From: Ureaplasma miroungigenitalium
Lineage (GTDB): Bacteria > Bacillota_I > Bacilli_A > Mycoplasmatales > Mycoplasmoidaceae
DNA: 64,000 bases
Assembly (NCBI RefSeq): GCF_025780085.1
Contig: NZ_JAOXHL010000003.1
Location: 36,668 to 100,667, forward strand
Reading direction: 5' to 3'
Shown piece by piece: positions 22,945 to 32,990 of the stretch. A model generated the notes under the pieces. The model was not told the origin of the DNA. It ran no database searches and was given only the letters and a program-made list of their open reading frames with translations. The position numbers and the translations under genes are program-made. Position 1 is the first letter of the stretch. Each line of letters starts with the position of its first letter.

Positions 22945-23484
22945 TTATTGGATGATTGATTTTTGAAAGGCTTCTAGTTGATTATAAGCTGTTCGATAAG
23001 TTTGGTAATTATTTTGTTTTGAAACCAAATCTTTGATTTGTTCTAGTTTAGATAAAAATTTACCTTGATCATTTTTGGGCAACTTATTGATTTGTGCCTG
23101 TACATCAGTAAGCAATTGGTTAAAATCAGTTTTAATCTGGTGCAAATCTAATTTTTGAACCATCGGTACAGCAATTCCGACAGTGACACTAACTCCTAAA
23201 ATAATAGAAAAACCATACAAAAGAAATTTGTGTGGTTTATAAGTGAAATATTTTTTTAATAGGATTTCAAAGTGGAAGGGATCTAAATAATCGGTGCCAC
23301 TTTTTTCTAAAAGGTAGTTTTTTAAACGTCTAATTATTTCGTTTTCTATAGCTTTTTTTCTTTGAAAAAAACGTATGGGAAAAAGACAAATAAAGAAGTA
23401 TTTGCGTTGTAATCTCTTGAATCATTTGTCTTTAAAATTTTCTTTAAAAAATCGTGATATATATTGTGAATTATTCGTCATCAT
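22945..23484 (-). CDS. Single-pass membrane protein of unknown function, coupled to the ABC ATPase
   Basis: A 179-residue protein (178 if the second of two adjacent ATGs is used). It has a very basic N-terminal cytoplasmic part of about 85 residues (many Lys/Arg/Phe), one transmembrane segment (FLLYGFSIILGVSVTVGIAV, about residues 87-110), and a helical, possibly coiled-coil C-terminus of about 70 residues (LLTDVQAQINKLPKNDQGK). Its start overlaps the ABC ATPase gene by 14 bp. I do not recognise the family. It has too few membrane segments to be the missing permease. Confidence 0.7.
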
Positions 23485-24562
23485 GGACAGTTTTTAAATG
23501 TCGATCCTTATCATAATTTGCGGGTAGAGCAAAATTCGTAATCAAGACTTTTTGGTATTCTTGTTCTTTATTGCGAACCATGATAGTATCAACACCAAAA
23601 ATGTCGTGCAGTAGTTTTTCATCAATACAATTTAAAACATCTGCGTAACGAACTAAATTTCCATCCTTAATAATCATAACCTTATCTGCGTATTTAATAC
23701 CGGTATTTATATCGTGGATAACTAAAACGATGGTTTTATTTAGTTTATGGTGCAATTTGTGAAGTAACTCAATAATTTCTAGTTGACTTCGAATATCTAG
23801 GTGGTTAGTAGGTTCATCTAAAACGATAGTATCAGTATCTTGAGCTAGTGATAAAGCTATTAAAGCTTTTTGTCTTTGCCCACCTGATAAATCATCTAAT
23901 TCTTTGTGACGGAATTCAAAGATACCAACATTTTTTAGGGCTGTTTCAATAATTTCACGTTCACGTTTAGGGTTAGCATTCACACCTACTGCATTTGATC
24001 AAGGGTATCGACCCATCTTAACAAAGTCATAAATAGTTGTGTTTTCTGGGAAAACACTTAATTGGGGTACATAAGCTAATTCTAATGCTAATTTCTTTGA
24101 ATTATATGCTTTAATTTCTTTGTTTTTAATGTTTCATACAAGTGATTCGATAACTTCTTTACGGTCTTTTTTGAAAACGTTAATTAAACGTTCGCATTGT
24201 AGTTTAAATCATTGGAACATAGCAAATTCACGACGAATTAACTTGTTGTTGAAAAGGATTTGTCCTGTACGTGGTACAAGGATTCGACATAATCCTTTAA
24301 TAAGTGTAGATTTCCCTGACCCGTTAGGACCTAAAATAACAACGAAATCATTTTTCATAATTTGAGCTGACAGATTTCTAATAATCATTTTTGATCCATA
24401 ACCTAAGGAAACATTTTTTAAATCAAATAATACTTGATCACGATTGACGCGTTCTTTTTTTAATTTTTCTTGAAAAGTACGCACCTCTTCTAAATCAATA
24501 GTATTAGTTTCGGGGTCATATTGATCTTTTTCAAGATCTAATTTGGTTGTTTTTTTAGGCAT
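23471..24562 (-). CDS. ABC transporter ATP-binding protein, metal/siderophore-type
   Basis: A 363-residue ATPase with Walker A GPNGSGKST, Q-loop AYVPQLS, signature LSGGQRQKAL, Walker B IVLDEPTNHLDI and H-loop VIHD. The sequence around GRYPWSN and the signature resembles FecE/BtuD-type subunits that drive uptake of iron-siderophore, cobalamin or similar metal complexes. It is about 100 residues longer than usual: an N-terminal charged extension of some 45 residues and an insert of about 40 residues before the Q-loop. No permease or binding-protein gene is adjacent. It lies divergent to urease, so nickel supply is a tempting but unproven role. Start is the ATG after AAAGGA. Confidence 0.82.
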
Positions 24563-24847
24563 AAACAATCCTTTCAGATAAAAAATTGTGTTAATAATAT
24601 ATTAGTCACATATATTCTATATGATATACCGTTTTTTTTCTTTGATATAGCATTATATTTAGCAAAAAAACTTATATCATTATTTAAGCAAAAAAATCAT
24701 TTTTTATCTCTTATAACACAAAAATTATTTTTTTGCACCAGTTTAGCAAGTTTTTTGTAAAAATATTGTTAAAAAAGATTTACAAGCGCGTAAAAGTTGT
24801 ACAATAAAATTGCAAATTACTTTATCTATTAAAAATGAGGTAAAAAT
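24563..24847. other. Divergent intergenic region upstream of urease
   Basis: A 285-bp very AT-rich stretch with no gene. It holds the minus-strand promoter of the ABC operon and the plus-strand urease promoter. Three T/A-rich elements recur near 24659, 24687 and 24741 (TTTAGCAAAAAAA, TTTAAGCAAAAAAA, GTTTAGCAAGTTTTTT), which could be protein-binding sites. Confidence 0.55.
24779..24805 (+). promoter_or_regulatory. Putative urease operon promoter
   Basis: TTTACA (24779-24784) and TACAAT (24800-24805) separated by 15 bp, 42 bp before the ureA ATG. ATGAGG just before ureA is the ribosome-binding site. The short spacer makes this tentative. Confidence 0.45.
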
Positions 24848-25153
24848 ATGAACTTATCATTAAGAGAAATCCAAAAACTTATGATTACTGTAGCAGCTGA
24901 TGTTGCTCGTCGTCGTTTAGAACGTGGATTAAAATTAAATTATTCAGAAGCTGTAGCTTTAATTACGGATCACGTAGTTGAAGGTGCACGTGATGGTGCT
25001 CTTGTATCTGACTTGATGCAATCAGCTCGTGAAGTGTTACGAATCGACCAAGTTATGGAAGGTGTTGACTCAATGGTATCAATTATCCAAGTTGAAGCAA
25101 CATTCCCAGATGGAACAAAACTTGTATCAGTACACGACCCAATTTATAAATAA
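24848..25153 (+). CDS. ureA: Urease subunit gamma
   Basis: A 101-residue gamma subunit of the (UreABC)3 enzyme that hydrolyses urea to ammonia and carbon dioxide. Family blocks: [42 protein letters not shown] and [17 protein letters not shown]. In ureaplasmas urease works in the cytosol, and the ammonium gradient drives ATP synthesis. First gene of the operon. Confidence 0.98.
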   Translation: MNLSLREIQKLMITVAADVARRRLERGLKLNYSEAVALITDHVVEGARDGALVSDLMQSAREVLRIDQVMEGVDSMVSIIQVEATFPDGTKLVSVHDPIYK

Positions 25154-25183
25154 TATAAATTATTAGAAAAGGAGATATAGATT

Positions 25184-25558
25184 ATGTCTGGAGGATCAAA
25201 CCAATACACACCTGGAAAATTAATTCCTGGTGCTATTAAATTCGCTGAAGGCGACATCGTTGTTAACGAAGGACGCCCAGCATACAAGATCACTGTTAAA
25301 AATACAGGGGATCGACCTATTCAAGTAGGATCACACTTCCACTTGTACGAAACAAATACTGCATTAATTTTCTATGATGAAAATGGAAATGAAGACAAAG
25401 AACGTAAAGTTGTTTACGGACGCCGTTTAGATATTTCATCTGGTACTGCAATTCGTTTCGAACCAGGGGATAAAAAAGAAGTTTCTGTCATTGACTTCCA
25501 AGGTACACGTGAAATGTACGGAGTTAATGGATTAGTTAACGGAAAATTAGATAAATAA
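25184..25558 (+). CDS. ureB: Urease subunit beta
   Basis: A 124-residue beta subunit. Conserved: PGKLIPGAIKF, VKNTGDRPIQVGSHFHLYETN, GRRLDISSGTAIRFEPGDKK. It is preceded by a strong AAGGAG site, 30 bp after ureA, with separate beta and gamma genes as in most bacteria. Confidence 0.98.
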   Translation: MSGGSNQYTPGKLIPGAIKFAEGDIVVNEGRPAYKITVKNTGDRPIQVGSHFHLYETNTALIFYDENGNEDKERKVVYGRRLDISSGTAIRFEPGDKKEVSVIDFQGTREMYGVNGLVNGKLDK

Positions 25559-25578
25559 GAGATTAGGAGAGTCTATTT

Positions 25579-27399
25579 ATGTTTAAAATTTCAAGAAAAA
25601 ACTATTCTGATCTATTCGGAATCACAACTGGTGATAGTGTCCGTTTAGGTGATACTAACTTATTCATCAAAGTTGAAAAAGACTACACTACATACGGAGA
25701 AGAATCTGTATTTGGTGGTGGTAAAACATTACGTGAAGGTATGGGTATGAACGCTCAATTTACTCGTGATCACTCATACGTAAACGAAAAAACTGGTAAA
25801 AAAGTTGAAGTTATGGACTTAGTTATTACTAACGCTTTAATTCTTGACTATACTGGTATTTATAAAGCTGACATCGGTATTCGTGATGGATTAATTGCCG
25901 CTATTGGTAAATCAGGTAACCCACACTTAACATCTGATGTTGACATGGTAGTAGGTATCGCAACTGAAGCTTGTTCAGGAGAAGGTAAAATCTTCACTGC
26001 CGGTGGATTAGATACTCACGTTCACTTCCTAGAACCTGAAATTGCTGAAGTAGCACTTGATGGTGGTATTACTACAATTATCGCTGGTGGTACTGGTATG
26101 AACGATGGTTCAAAAGCTACTACTGTAACACCTGGTAAATGATGACTTAAAACTCAATTACAAGGTGCTGACGGATTACCTATTAACGTTGGTTTCTTAG
26201 GTAAAGGACAAGGTTTAACAGACCCAATTTTAGAACAAGTTGCTGCTGGTGCTTGTGGTCTTAAGATCCACGAAGACTGAGGTGCAACAGGAAACGCTAT
26301 TGACGCTTCATTAACTGTAGCTGACAAAACTGACGTTGCAGTATCAATCCATACAGATACACTTAACGAAAGTGGTTTCGTTGAACATACAATCGCTGCT
26401 ATGAAAGGTCGTGTAATCCACGCTTACCATACAGAAGGTGCTGGTGGGGGACATGCTCCCGATATTCTAGAATCAGTTAAATACTCATTCTGTTTACCAT
26501 CATCAACAAACCCAACTCTTCCATATACTGTAAATACAATTGCAGAACACTTAGACATGTTAATGGTATGTCACCACTTAAACCCTAAAGTTCCTGAAGA
26601 CGTTGCATTTGCTGATTCACGTATTCGTGCACAAACTATTGCTGCAGAAGACTTACTTCACGATATGGGTGCTATTTCAATGACTTCATCAGATACTCTT
26701 GCTATGGGACGTATCGGGGAAGTTGCAACTAGAACATTCCAAATTGCTGACAAAATGAAAGCTCAATTCGGTTTATTAAAAGGAGATAGCGAATTCTCTG
26801 ACAACAACCGTGTTAAACGTTACATTTCTAAATTCACAATTAACCCAGCTATCGCTCATGGTATTGCTGACTACGTTGGATCAATTGAAGTTGGTAAATT
26901 AGCTGATATCGTTGCTTGAGAACCTAAATTCTTTGCTGCTAAACCCTTCTTTGTAACAAAAATGGGAAACATCGTTCGTTGTTTAGTAGGGGATCCAAAC
27001 GCTTCTATTCCAACATGTGAACCAGTTCTAATGCGTAACCAATTCGCTGCAATCGGTACTGCTTTAAACAGATGTTCAGTTTCATTCGTTTCTAAATTAT
27101 CATTAGACAAGAAACCATCAGTTAAAGAAGAATACGGATTGACTAAAGACTGCTTACCAGTACGTAACTGCCGTAACATTTCAAAAGCTTCAATGAAATT
27201 CAATGATGCAACTCCTAACTTAGAAGTTGATGCTCAAACATTCGAAGCAACTGTTGACTTGGCTGACTTAGAAAACTGATTAGAAAAACCAGCTGCTGAA
27301 CTTGCTAAAACATTACGTCAAACTGAAAATGGTAAGTATGTATTAGACGCTGAACCTCAAACAGTTCTTCCATTAGCTCAAAGATACTTCTTGTACTAA
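25579..27399 (+). CDS. ureC: Urease subunit alpha (catalytic)
   Basis: A 606-residue catalytic subunit. All active-site residues are visible at a constant offset from the Klebsiella enzyme: nickel ligands His147, His149, His258, His284 and Asp372, the carbamylated Lys229, the substrate His231, and the mobile-flap Cys331-His332 (motif MVCHHL). Trp codons are TGA, for example in the KWWLKTQ and HEDWGAT stretches. Codon choice (many tta, gct, cgt) looks like a highly expressed gene. A strong hairpin terminator follows, before ureE. Confidence 0.98.
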
Positions 27400-27429
27400 T
27401 TTAATTTGTTTAATAAACATACATAATTT

Positions 27430-27468
27430 AAAAATAGTTATATAATAGAATTATGTAACTATTTTTTT
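27430..27468 (+). terminator. Hairpin terminator/attenuator between ureC and ureE
   Basis: Stem AAAAATAGTTATATAA paired with TTATGTAACTATTTTT (16 bp, one U-G pair), loop TAGAA, then a T-run. It lies inside the operon. A TATAAT at 27441-27446 overlaps the stem, so the site may also restart transcription for ureEFGD. Confidence 0.75.
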
Positions 27469-27487
27469 AAAGAAATGAGGGTATCCA

Positions 27488-27943
27488 ATGACAACATTTA
27501 AGAAAGTTATTAATAATGTTCATACACTAATTAACACGATCGGATATGACATTGAAAACATTTATTTAACAAACGATGATGCACTGAAACGTGTGATTAT
27601 CGCTAAATCAGAATTAAATAATGAATACGGTATTAAATTAGAGGAAGGGAAAAAGCTAGTTGATGGAGATATTCTTCTAATGGACGAAGAAAATAAAAAA
27701 ATAATTGTCGTTCGTTTAGAAGAAGCTGATGTTTTAGAAATTTCACCAGCAACCGTTGGCCAAATGGCGTTTTTAGCACATAATATTGGTAATCGCCATA
27801 CACCAGCGCAATTTACAGAAACTTCAATGATCATTCCGTATGATTACTTAATTGAAGAATTCCTACAAACTAGCAACGCAAAATATGAAAGAAAAAAAAT
27901 TAAACTTAAAGAAGCCTTCAGACACTCAGACGCTGCACGTTAA
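27488..27943 (+). CDS. ureE: Urease accessory protein UreE (nickel metallochaperone)
   Basis: A 151-residue UreE, which binds nickel and hands it to the UreG/UreF/UreD complex. The metal-binding core [10 protein letters not shown] (His98 and His104) is intact. The C-terminus ([14 protein letters not shown]) lacks the histidine-rich tail found in some species, so nickel buffering must occur elsewhere. Ribosome-binding site ATGAGGG. The end overlaps ureF. Confidence 0.93.
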   Translation: MTTFKKVINNVHTLINTIGYDIENIYLTNDDALKRVIIAKSELNNEYGIKLEEGKKLVDGDILLMDEENKKIIVVRLEEADVLEISPATVGQMAFLAHNIGNRHTPAQFTETSMIIPYDYLIEEFLQTSNAKYERKKIKLKEAFRHSDAAR

Positions 27944-28637
27944 TGAGCCGTTGTTGCTTTTGGACTTGATGCAAATCACGAATGCAAACTTTCCAATTGG
28001 ATCGTTTTCACACTCTTTTGGGATTGAAACTTACATCCGTGAAGAAATTGTTCATGATTCCAAAACTTTAGAAAAAGCTTTATTGCTTTATATGAACGAA
28101 CAACTTTTATTTGGTGATTTACTAGCCATTCGTCAAGTTTATAGCTTATTAAAAGCTAACAAAATCAATGAAATTTGAGATGTTGACCGAATGATTAGTT
28201 TCCAAGGGTTAGCGCGAGAAACGCGAGATGGACAACGTCGTATTGGTGTACAAATGGTGAAGATTTATAATGAACTTTATAATGATCCGCTATTACTTGA
28301 ATATCACAAAAAAATCAAAGCTAAAGAATGCTTTGGTAATCCGGCGATTTCATTTGCTCTACTTGCTCACTATTTAAATATTGATTTAAGAACAGCATTA
28401 TATACTCACTTGTATTCGACAACGGCTGCATTAACACAAAACTGTGTTCGTGCTATTCCGTTAGGACAAGTACCTGGTCAAATTTTAGTTAACAAACTAA
28501 AACACACATATTTTGATGATATTATTCACAAAGCTATGCATTTAGATTTTGAAACTGATTTTTGTAAAAATATTCCAGGTTTAGAAATTGCACAAATGGA
28601 ACACGAGGATGTCCCAGTTCGTTTGTTCATGTCATAA
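27885..28637 (+). CDS. ureF: Urease accessory protein UreF
   Basis: A 250-residue helical activator that, with UreD, forms the scaffold for UreG on apo-urease. Family marks: [22 protein letters not shown] near the N-terminus, a central RDGQRRIG, and [10 protein letters not shown] chose the ATG at 27885, the first ATG in frame; it overlaps ureE by 59 bp and has no clear ribosome-binding site. A TTG at 27852 is a possible upstream start. Two frame segments join through a TGA-Trp at 28179. Confidence 0.92.
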
Positions 28638-28665
28638 TTAACATTTATTGTAAAGGAAAAAACAT

Positions 28666-29292
28666 ATGAAAAAACCATTAGTTATTGGTGTAGGTGGTCC
28701 AGTTGGTGCTGGAAAAACTATGCTTATCGAAAGATTAACACGTAAATTAAAAGATAGCGGATATTCAATGGCTGCAATTACCAATGATATCTACACGAAA
28801 GAAGACGCTCGTATTCTATTAAACACTTCAGTTCTAGATGCAGATCGTATTATGGGGGTTGAAACAGGTGGTTGTCCACATACAGCCATCCGTGAAGATG
28901 CTTCAATGAACTTTGCTGCCATCGAAGAAATGATGGAACGTCACCCAGATCTACAATTAATTTTCCTAGAATCTGGTGGAGATAACTTATCAGCTACTTT
29001 CTCACCTGATTTAGTCGATTTCTCAATTTATATTATCGACGTTGCTCAAGGTGAAAAAATCCCTCGTAAGGGTGGTCAAGGGATGATTAAATCAGACTTA
29101 TTCATTATTAACAAGGTTGACTTAGCACCTTATGTTGGGGCAAACCTAGAAGTAATGCGTTCTGATACATTGAAATCTCGTGGTCAAAAAGACTTCTTCA
29201 TGACTAACTTAAAAACTGACGAAGGTTTAAATGAAGTAGCTAAATGAGTCGAAAGTCGTCTGAAATTATTTTTAGAAGAACAAGCTGAATAA
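28666..29292 (+). CDS. ureG: Urease accessory GTPase UreG
   Basis: A 208-residue GTPase of the SIMIBI class. Walker A/P-loop [11 protein letters not shown] (residues 8-18), the nickel-binding Cys-Pro-His at residues 70-72 ([11 protein letters not shown]), [13 protein letters not shown], and the guanine-specificity motif NKVD. GTP hydrolysis drives nickel insertion. AAAGGA ribosome-binding site; ureD begins 3 bp after the stop. Confidence 0.97.
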
Positions 29293-29295
29293 AAA

Positions 29296-30162
29296 ATGAT
29301 TTTATCTAAAGAGAAAATCAAAGAATATGCAGCGTACATGTATATTCACATTAGTACGGATGACAGATACCCAGGAAATTACGCTCATACCGTACACTTT
29401 ACTAATTTCTTTCGAACATCTAAACCTTTATATGTAGATGAAGATGATCTAACTAACCCATGCTTTCAACTAATTGCCATGGGTGGTGGATATATTGCTG
29501 GTGAAGTATATCGTTGTGACTTTGAAGTAGCTAAGGATGCTAAGTGTATTATTACTACGCAATCATCAACTAAGGCTTATAAAACGATTAACGGTAAATC
29601 TTCACAACAATATACAAATATTACATTAGAAGAAAATGCTATTCTAGAATACTTATCTGATAACGTAATTGTTTATGAAAACGGGAAATTTGAACAATTT
29701 AATGAATTCCGTATGCACAATAGTGCCACTTTAATTTATACTGAATGTTTTGGTCCAGGTTGATCAAAATATGATATGCCACTTTTATATGAAAAAATGT
29801 ATTTAAATACCAAGATATATTATGATGATAAATTAATCTTGTATGATAACTTGAAATTTGAACCTCGTCAAAACGACGAAGCTGCATTTGGAATCATGAG
29901 TGGATATTCGTACTGTGGAACAATGCTGGTAATTAACTTAAATATAACCGAAGAGGATGTGTTAGCGGTACGACACGCTATTAAAGAAACATATCCAGAC
30001 ATGGATTGTCAATTTGGTGTTTCAGGTCTTGATGTACCTGGTCTTGGAGTACGTACGTTAGCACATACATATTATGATGTAGAAAAAATTAATGCTATCG
30101 CACACGCTTATTTCCGTAAAAAATTATGAAATAAAAGCCCACTTAATTTGAGAAAAATTTAG
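29296..30162 (+). CDS. ureD: Urease accessory protein UreD
   Basis: A 288-residue UreD (UreH) scaffold. Recognisable: GGGYIAGEVYRCDFEV, ITTQSSTKAYKT, and LEYLSDNVIVYENGKF near the usual L.P.P.I.F region. Last gene of the urease operon, followed by a clear terminator. It is a little divergent in the central part, as ureaplasma UreD proteins tend to be. Confidence 0.93.
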
Positions 30163-30172
30163 GATAAACAAG

Positions 30173-30198
30173 AAAAACAAGCGCAAGCTTGTTTTTTT
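30173..30198 (+). terminator. Terminator of the urease operon
   Basis: Stem AACAAGC / GCTTGTT with tetraloop GCAA, followed by seven T. Confidence 0.88.
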
Positions 30199-30242
30199 AT
30201 ATCAGTAAATGTATAAAATGCTTCGTTTAATTAAATGGTGAT

Positions 30243-30890
30243 ATGATGATTAACACGAAACATTTATTTTTAGGATTGTTAAAATGATTAGTTGAACAAA
30301 AAATTTGGGGCCAGATCAATCATTTAAAAATTCATAAATTTGTCTTTTTTTACATGCTTTTTGCTTGGCTAATTGGCAGTGAGTATGATTTTAGTTATTT
30401 ATCAGGATATACTAACGGTCCTGTGTTTACCCAAATATATGGTGATTATGTTTATCGGTATAACCTTTTGAATGGATGTTTAAAACAAAACATAAATGTA
30501 TGCATCGTTAGTGATAGGTGTGCACAAAAAGCCTTATTTTTGGTTATGACACATACAAATGAAGAACTAAAACTGCTTACTCATAGTTTTTTATTTTGAA
30601 ATCAACAGTTGTGATCAAGTAACTTAAAAGAAGATAATCATTCTTTTTGCATCGATTTATTAGGTGATAAAGATAAGAAAATGGTTAGTTTTTTATATGA
30701 ATGTTGCTTAGATTATGAAATGGTGAAAATCATTTTAATACGTGAGAAATACTTCGTGATGTTGAAAGTAGGAGCTTTTGAATTAAGCGAACCACAAATA
30801 AAACTATTAGAAACGCTTAGCATGAATCATCTTTTAGTGAATCCTATTTATATTCACCAAAGTGCTACGGGGGTGTTGATAATTGATTAG
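30243..30890 (+). CDS. Panacea (DUF4065/SocA-like) domain protein, probable antitoxin
   Basis: A 215-residue protein. After a short N-terminal helix it has HLKIHKFVFFYMLFAWL ... YTNGPVFTQIYGDY (about residues 27-66), the layout of the Panacea domain (first helix, then GPV and Y): an antitoxin fold that neutralises many unrelated toxins. The second half is less familiar. It has its own promoter (TATAAA at 30212), and the stop overlaps a TTG-started small gene by 8 bp, the usual toxin-antitoxin arrangement. Start: first of two adjacent ATGs. The family call is by pattern, not by search. Confidence 0.6.
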
Positions 30891-31302
30891 TGAAAGAGAT
30901 GTGATTACATTGTATGTGCCGTTTCCTCACATAGAATCACAGTTAGCTAAAAAGAGTCATATGTACATTTGTCTGTATAAAAAAGTCGACGAAAAACAAA
31001 TGTTAAAAGTGCAAACCGCTAAACCGCTTTTGATGAATATGCTTAACCATTCTTTTTTGGTTGCCCCCGATTTAAAACATAATCCATTTAAAAAAGTTTC
31101 TTTAATCGATTTAGATAAAGTCTTTGTTTTACGTCAAATCAAAATACCAAAAAATTTATGTACATCAGCGCGTCATGATATTAGTTGAGCACTTTATACC
31201 CAATTAACAACTAACCTCCAAAGACACCCATTTGAACTATACAATTTAAATCCTTTAATTATGATAATCTGCAATCGTGCATTAATGGTTATTAATGATT
31301 AG
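30883..31302 (+). CDS. Small protein coupled to the Panacea gene, candidate toxin
   Basis: A 139-residue protein starting at TTG 30883, placed 7 nt after GGGGGTG; a GTG at 30901 is an alternative. It has short alternating beta-type segments (DVITLYVPF, HMYICLY, MLKVQTAKP) and a motif NPFKKVSLIDLDKVF, then an Arg/Ser stretch. The overall size and beta-rich start could suit a MazF/PemK-like barrel, but no catalytic set is certain. Position behind a Panacea antitoxin with an 8-bp overlap is the main reason for the toxin call. Confidence 0.5.
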
Positions 31303-31318
31303 AAATCTTGTTTATGGT

Positions 31319-31334
31319 TATAATTATATATAAT
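31319..31334 (+). promoter_or_regulatory. Two -10 elements ahead of cinA-recA-rny
   Basis: TATAAT at 31319-31324 and again at 31329-31334, 25-40 bp before the cinA-like ATG. Confidence 0.5.
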
Positions 31335-31358
31335 CAAGATACTCAAAAAGGATATTGT

Positions 31359-31823
31359 ATGGTAAAGAAAATTAAAGAATATTTTGAATCACACAAATTA
31401 ACATTATCAACATGTGAATCAGCCACTTGTGGCGCACTAGCTTCTATGTTAGCTGAAGAAGCTGGTATTTCTAGTTTTTATAAGGGTGGAATTGTTAGTT
31501 ATGCCAAAGAAACAAAAATAAATGTTGTGGGTGTAGATCCGAAAACCATTGCTGAGACAGGGACCATTAGTGCTGAAACAGCTAAAGAGTTAGCGCTCAA
31601 AACTAACCAATTATTAAATACTCACGTTTGCTTATCAGTGACTGGTAATGCTGGACCAAGAGGGGATGAGAATAAAGAAGTGGGATTATTTTATATCGGA
31701 GTAGCCGTTAATGATTTTTGCTTTGCTAAAGAAATGCAAATTAGTGATAAAGGGCGTTTAAAAAATCGTATCGAAATGGCTTTTGATGCTTTGGCTTACT
31801 TATCTAAGATTTTAGAAAAATAA
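31359..31823 (+). CDS. CinA C-terminal domain protein (PncC-type NMN amidohydrolase)
   Basis: A 154-residue protein equal to the C-terminal domain of CinA. Family blocks: TCESATCGALASMLAE, GGIVSYAKETK, SVTGNAGPRGDENKEVGLFYIG. The stand-alone form (PncC) deamidates nicotinamide mononucleotide in pyridine nucleotide recycling. Start chosen at the ATG after AAAAAGGA; an in-frame TTG at 31308 would precede the promoters. cinA next to recA is a classic Gram-positive order. Confidence 0.88.
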   Translation: MVKKIKEYFESHKLTLSTCESATCGALASMLAEEAGISSFYKGGIVSYAKETKINVVGVDPKTIAETGTISAETAKELALKTNQLLNTHVCLSVTGNAGPRGDENKEVGLFYIGVAVNDFCFAKEMQISDKGRLKNRIEMAFDALAYLSKILEK

Positions 31824-31872
31824 AAGTAAAATTCATCTTTTACACGATTAATGGAATAAGGAGATGAAGATT

Positions 31873-32919
31873 ATGAAAACAAAAAAAGAAACCAACGAAC
31901 AAAGTGATCTTTTATGTTCATTAGAAAATAAGTTTGCAAGAACATCATATTGCCTTGCTGATGAATTAAACAATCAACAAATAGCCTGTATTTCAACCGG
32001 CTCCTTGCAAATTGATAACATTACAGGAGTTAATGGTATTCCAGTAGGACGCATTACTGAAATATTTGGCAACGAATCAAGCGGAAAAACAACCATTGCA
32101 TTACAAACGGCAGCTGAATGTCAAAAAAATGGTGGCAAGGTTGTTTTTATTGACATGGAAGGATCGTTTGATATTAATTATGCAAAGAAGTTAGGGATTA
32201 ATACTTCCACGTTAATAATTGCTCAACCAACGACAGGAGAAATTGCTTTCGAAATGATTGAGACATTATTAAAGACTAACAATATTAACTTAATTATTGT
32301 GGACTCTGTCGCAGCGATGATACCTGAAAATGAATTTCTAAATGATATGAATGAGACGGCTATGGGGGCACACGCACGCCTGATGTCTAAGGGTTTGCGT
32401 AAAATCCAACCATTAATAAGCCGATCCCAAACAGCTATTATTTTTTTAAACCAATTACGAGAAAAAATTAATGTCTTCTTTGGCAATCCAGAAACAACAA
32501 CGGGGGGTAAAGCATTGCGTTTTTATGCTTCCTTACGAATTGAAACACGCAAAGCTGATTTAATCAAGGAAGGCATTAATAAAATTGGTATTAAGACGAA
32601 AGTTACTGTTATTAAAAACAAATTAGCACCGCCAATGCAATCGTGTTATATCGATATATTTTTTGGTCAAGGATTTAATTACGCGAATGAAATCATTGAC
32701 TTTGCTATTGAATACGGAGTACTAAAAAAGAACGGTTCGTGGTTTTATTACAACGAGACAAAAATTGCTCAAGGCCGAGAACAATTAAAAAAATATTTAG
32801 AAGAAAATCCAGACCTTTTTACAGCCATTCAAACTCAGGTTATCGATTTAGTACAACCTAGAACTACCGCTGATGTTATATCTGAAAATAGATCGACAGA
32901 TCAACCGAATAGCCTATAA
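31873..32919 (+). CDS. recA: Recombinase RecA
   Basis: A 348-residue RecA that forms filaments on single-stranded DNA for repair and recombination. Walker [10 protein letters not shown] (residues 66-74; most RecA have GPESSGKTT), Walker [11 protein letters not shown], loop L1 [15 protein letters not shown] and L2 [18 protein letters not shown]. Start ATG 31873 lies 9 nt after AAGGAG; the ATG at 31864 touches that site and is unlikely. It would act on the long repeats at 15.9-17.2 kb. Confidence 0.97.
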   Translation: MKTKKETNEQSDLLCSLENKFARTSYCLADELNNQQIACISTGSLQIDNITGVNGIPVGRITEIFGNESSGKTTIALQTAAECQKNGGKVVFIDMEGSFDINYAKKLGINTSTLIIAQPTTGEIAFEMIETLLKTNNINLIIVDSVAAMIPENEFLNDMNETAMGAHARLMSKGLRKIQPLISRSQTAIIFLNQLREKINVFFGNPETTTGGKALRFYASLRIETRKADLIKEGINKIGIKTKVTVIKNKLAPPMQSCYIDIFFGQGFNYANEIIDFAIEYGVLKKNGSWFYYNETKIAQGREQLKKYLEENPDLFTAIQTQVIDLVQPRTTADVISENRSTDQPNSL

Positions 32920-32990
32920 AAAAAGTAAATAATAAGGAATTCTAAAAAAATTTTACGGATAAGTCCATATAATTAATAAAGGTGATATAT

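Noticed and set aside
23471-24562. Calling the ABC ATPase a nickel importer
   Set aside because: Only its position beside urease supports nickel; the family also transports iron-siderophores and cobalamin.
25579-27399. In-frame TGA codons in ureC and nearly all other genes, which could be read as broken pseudogenes
   Set aside because: They fall at conserved Trp positions (for example HEDWG in UreC, HWW in the IdeS homologue), so the genome uses code 4.
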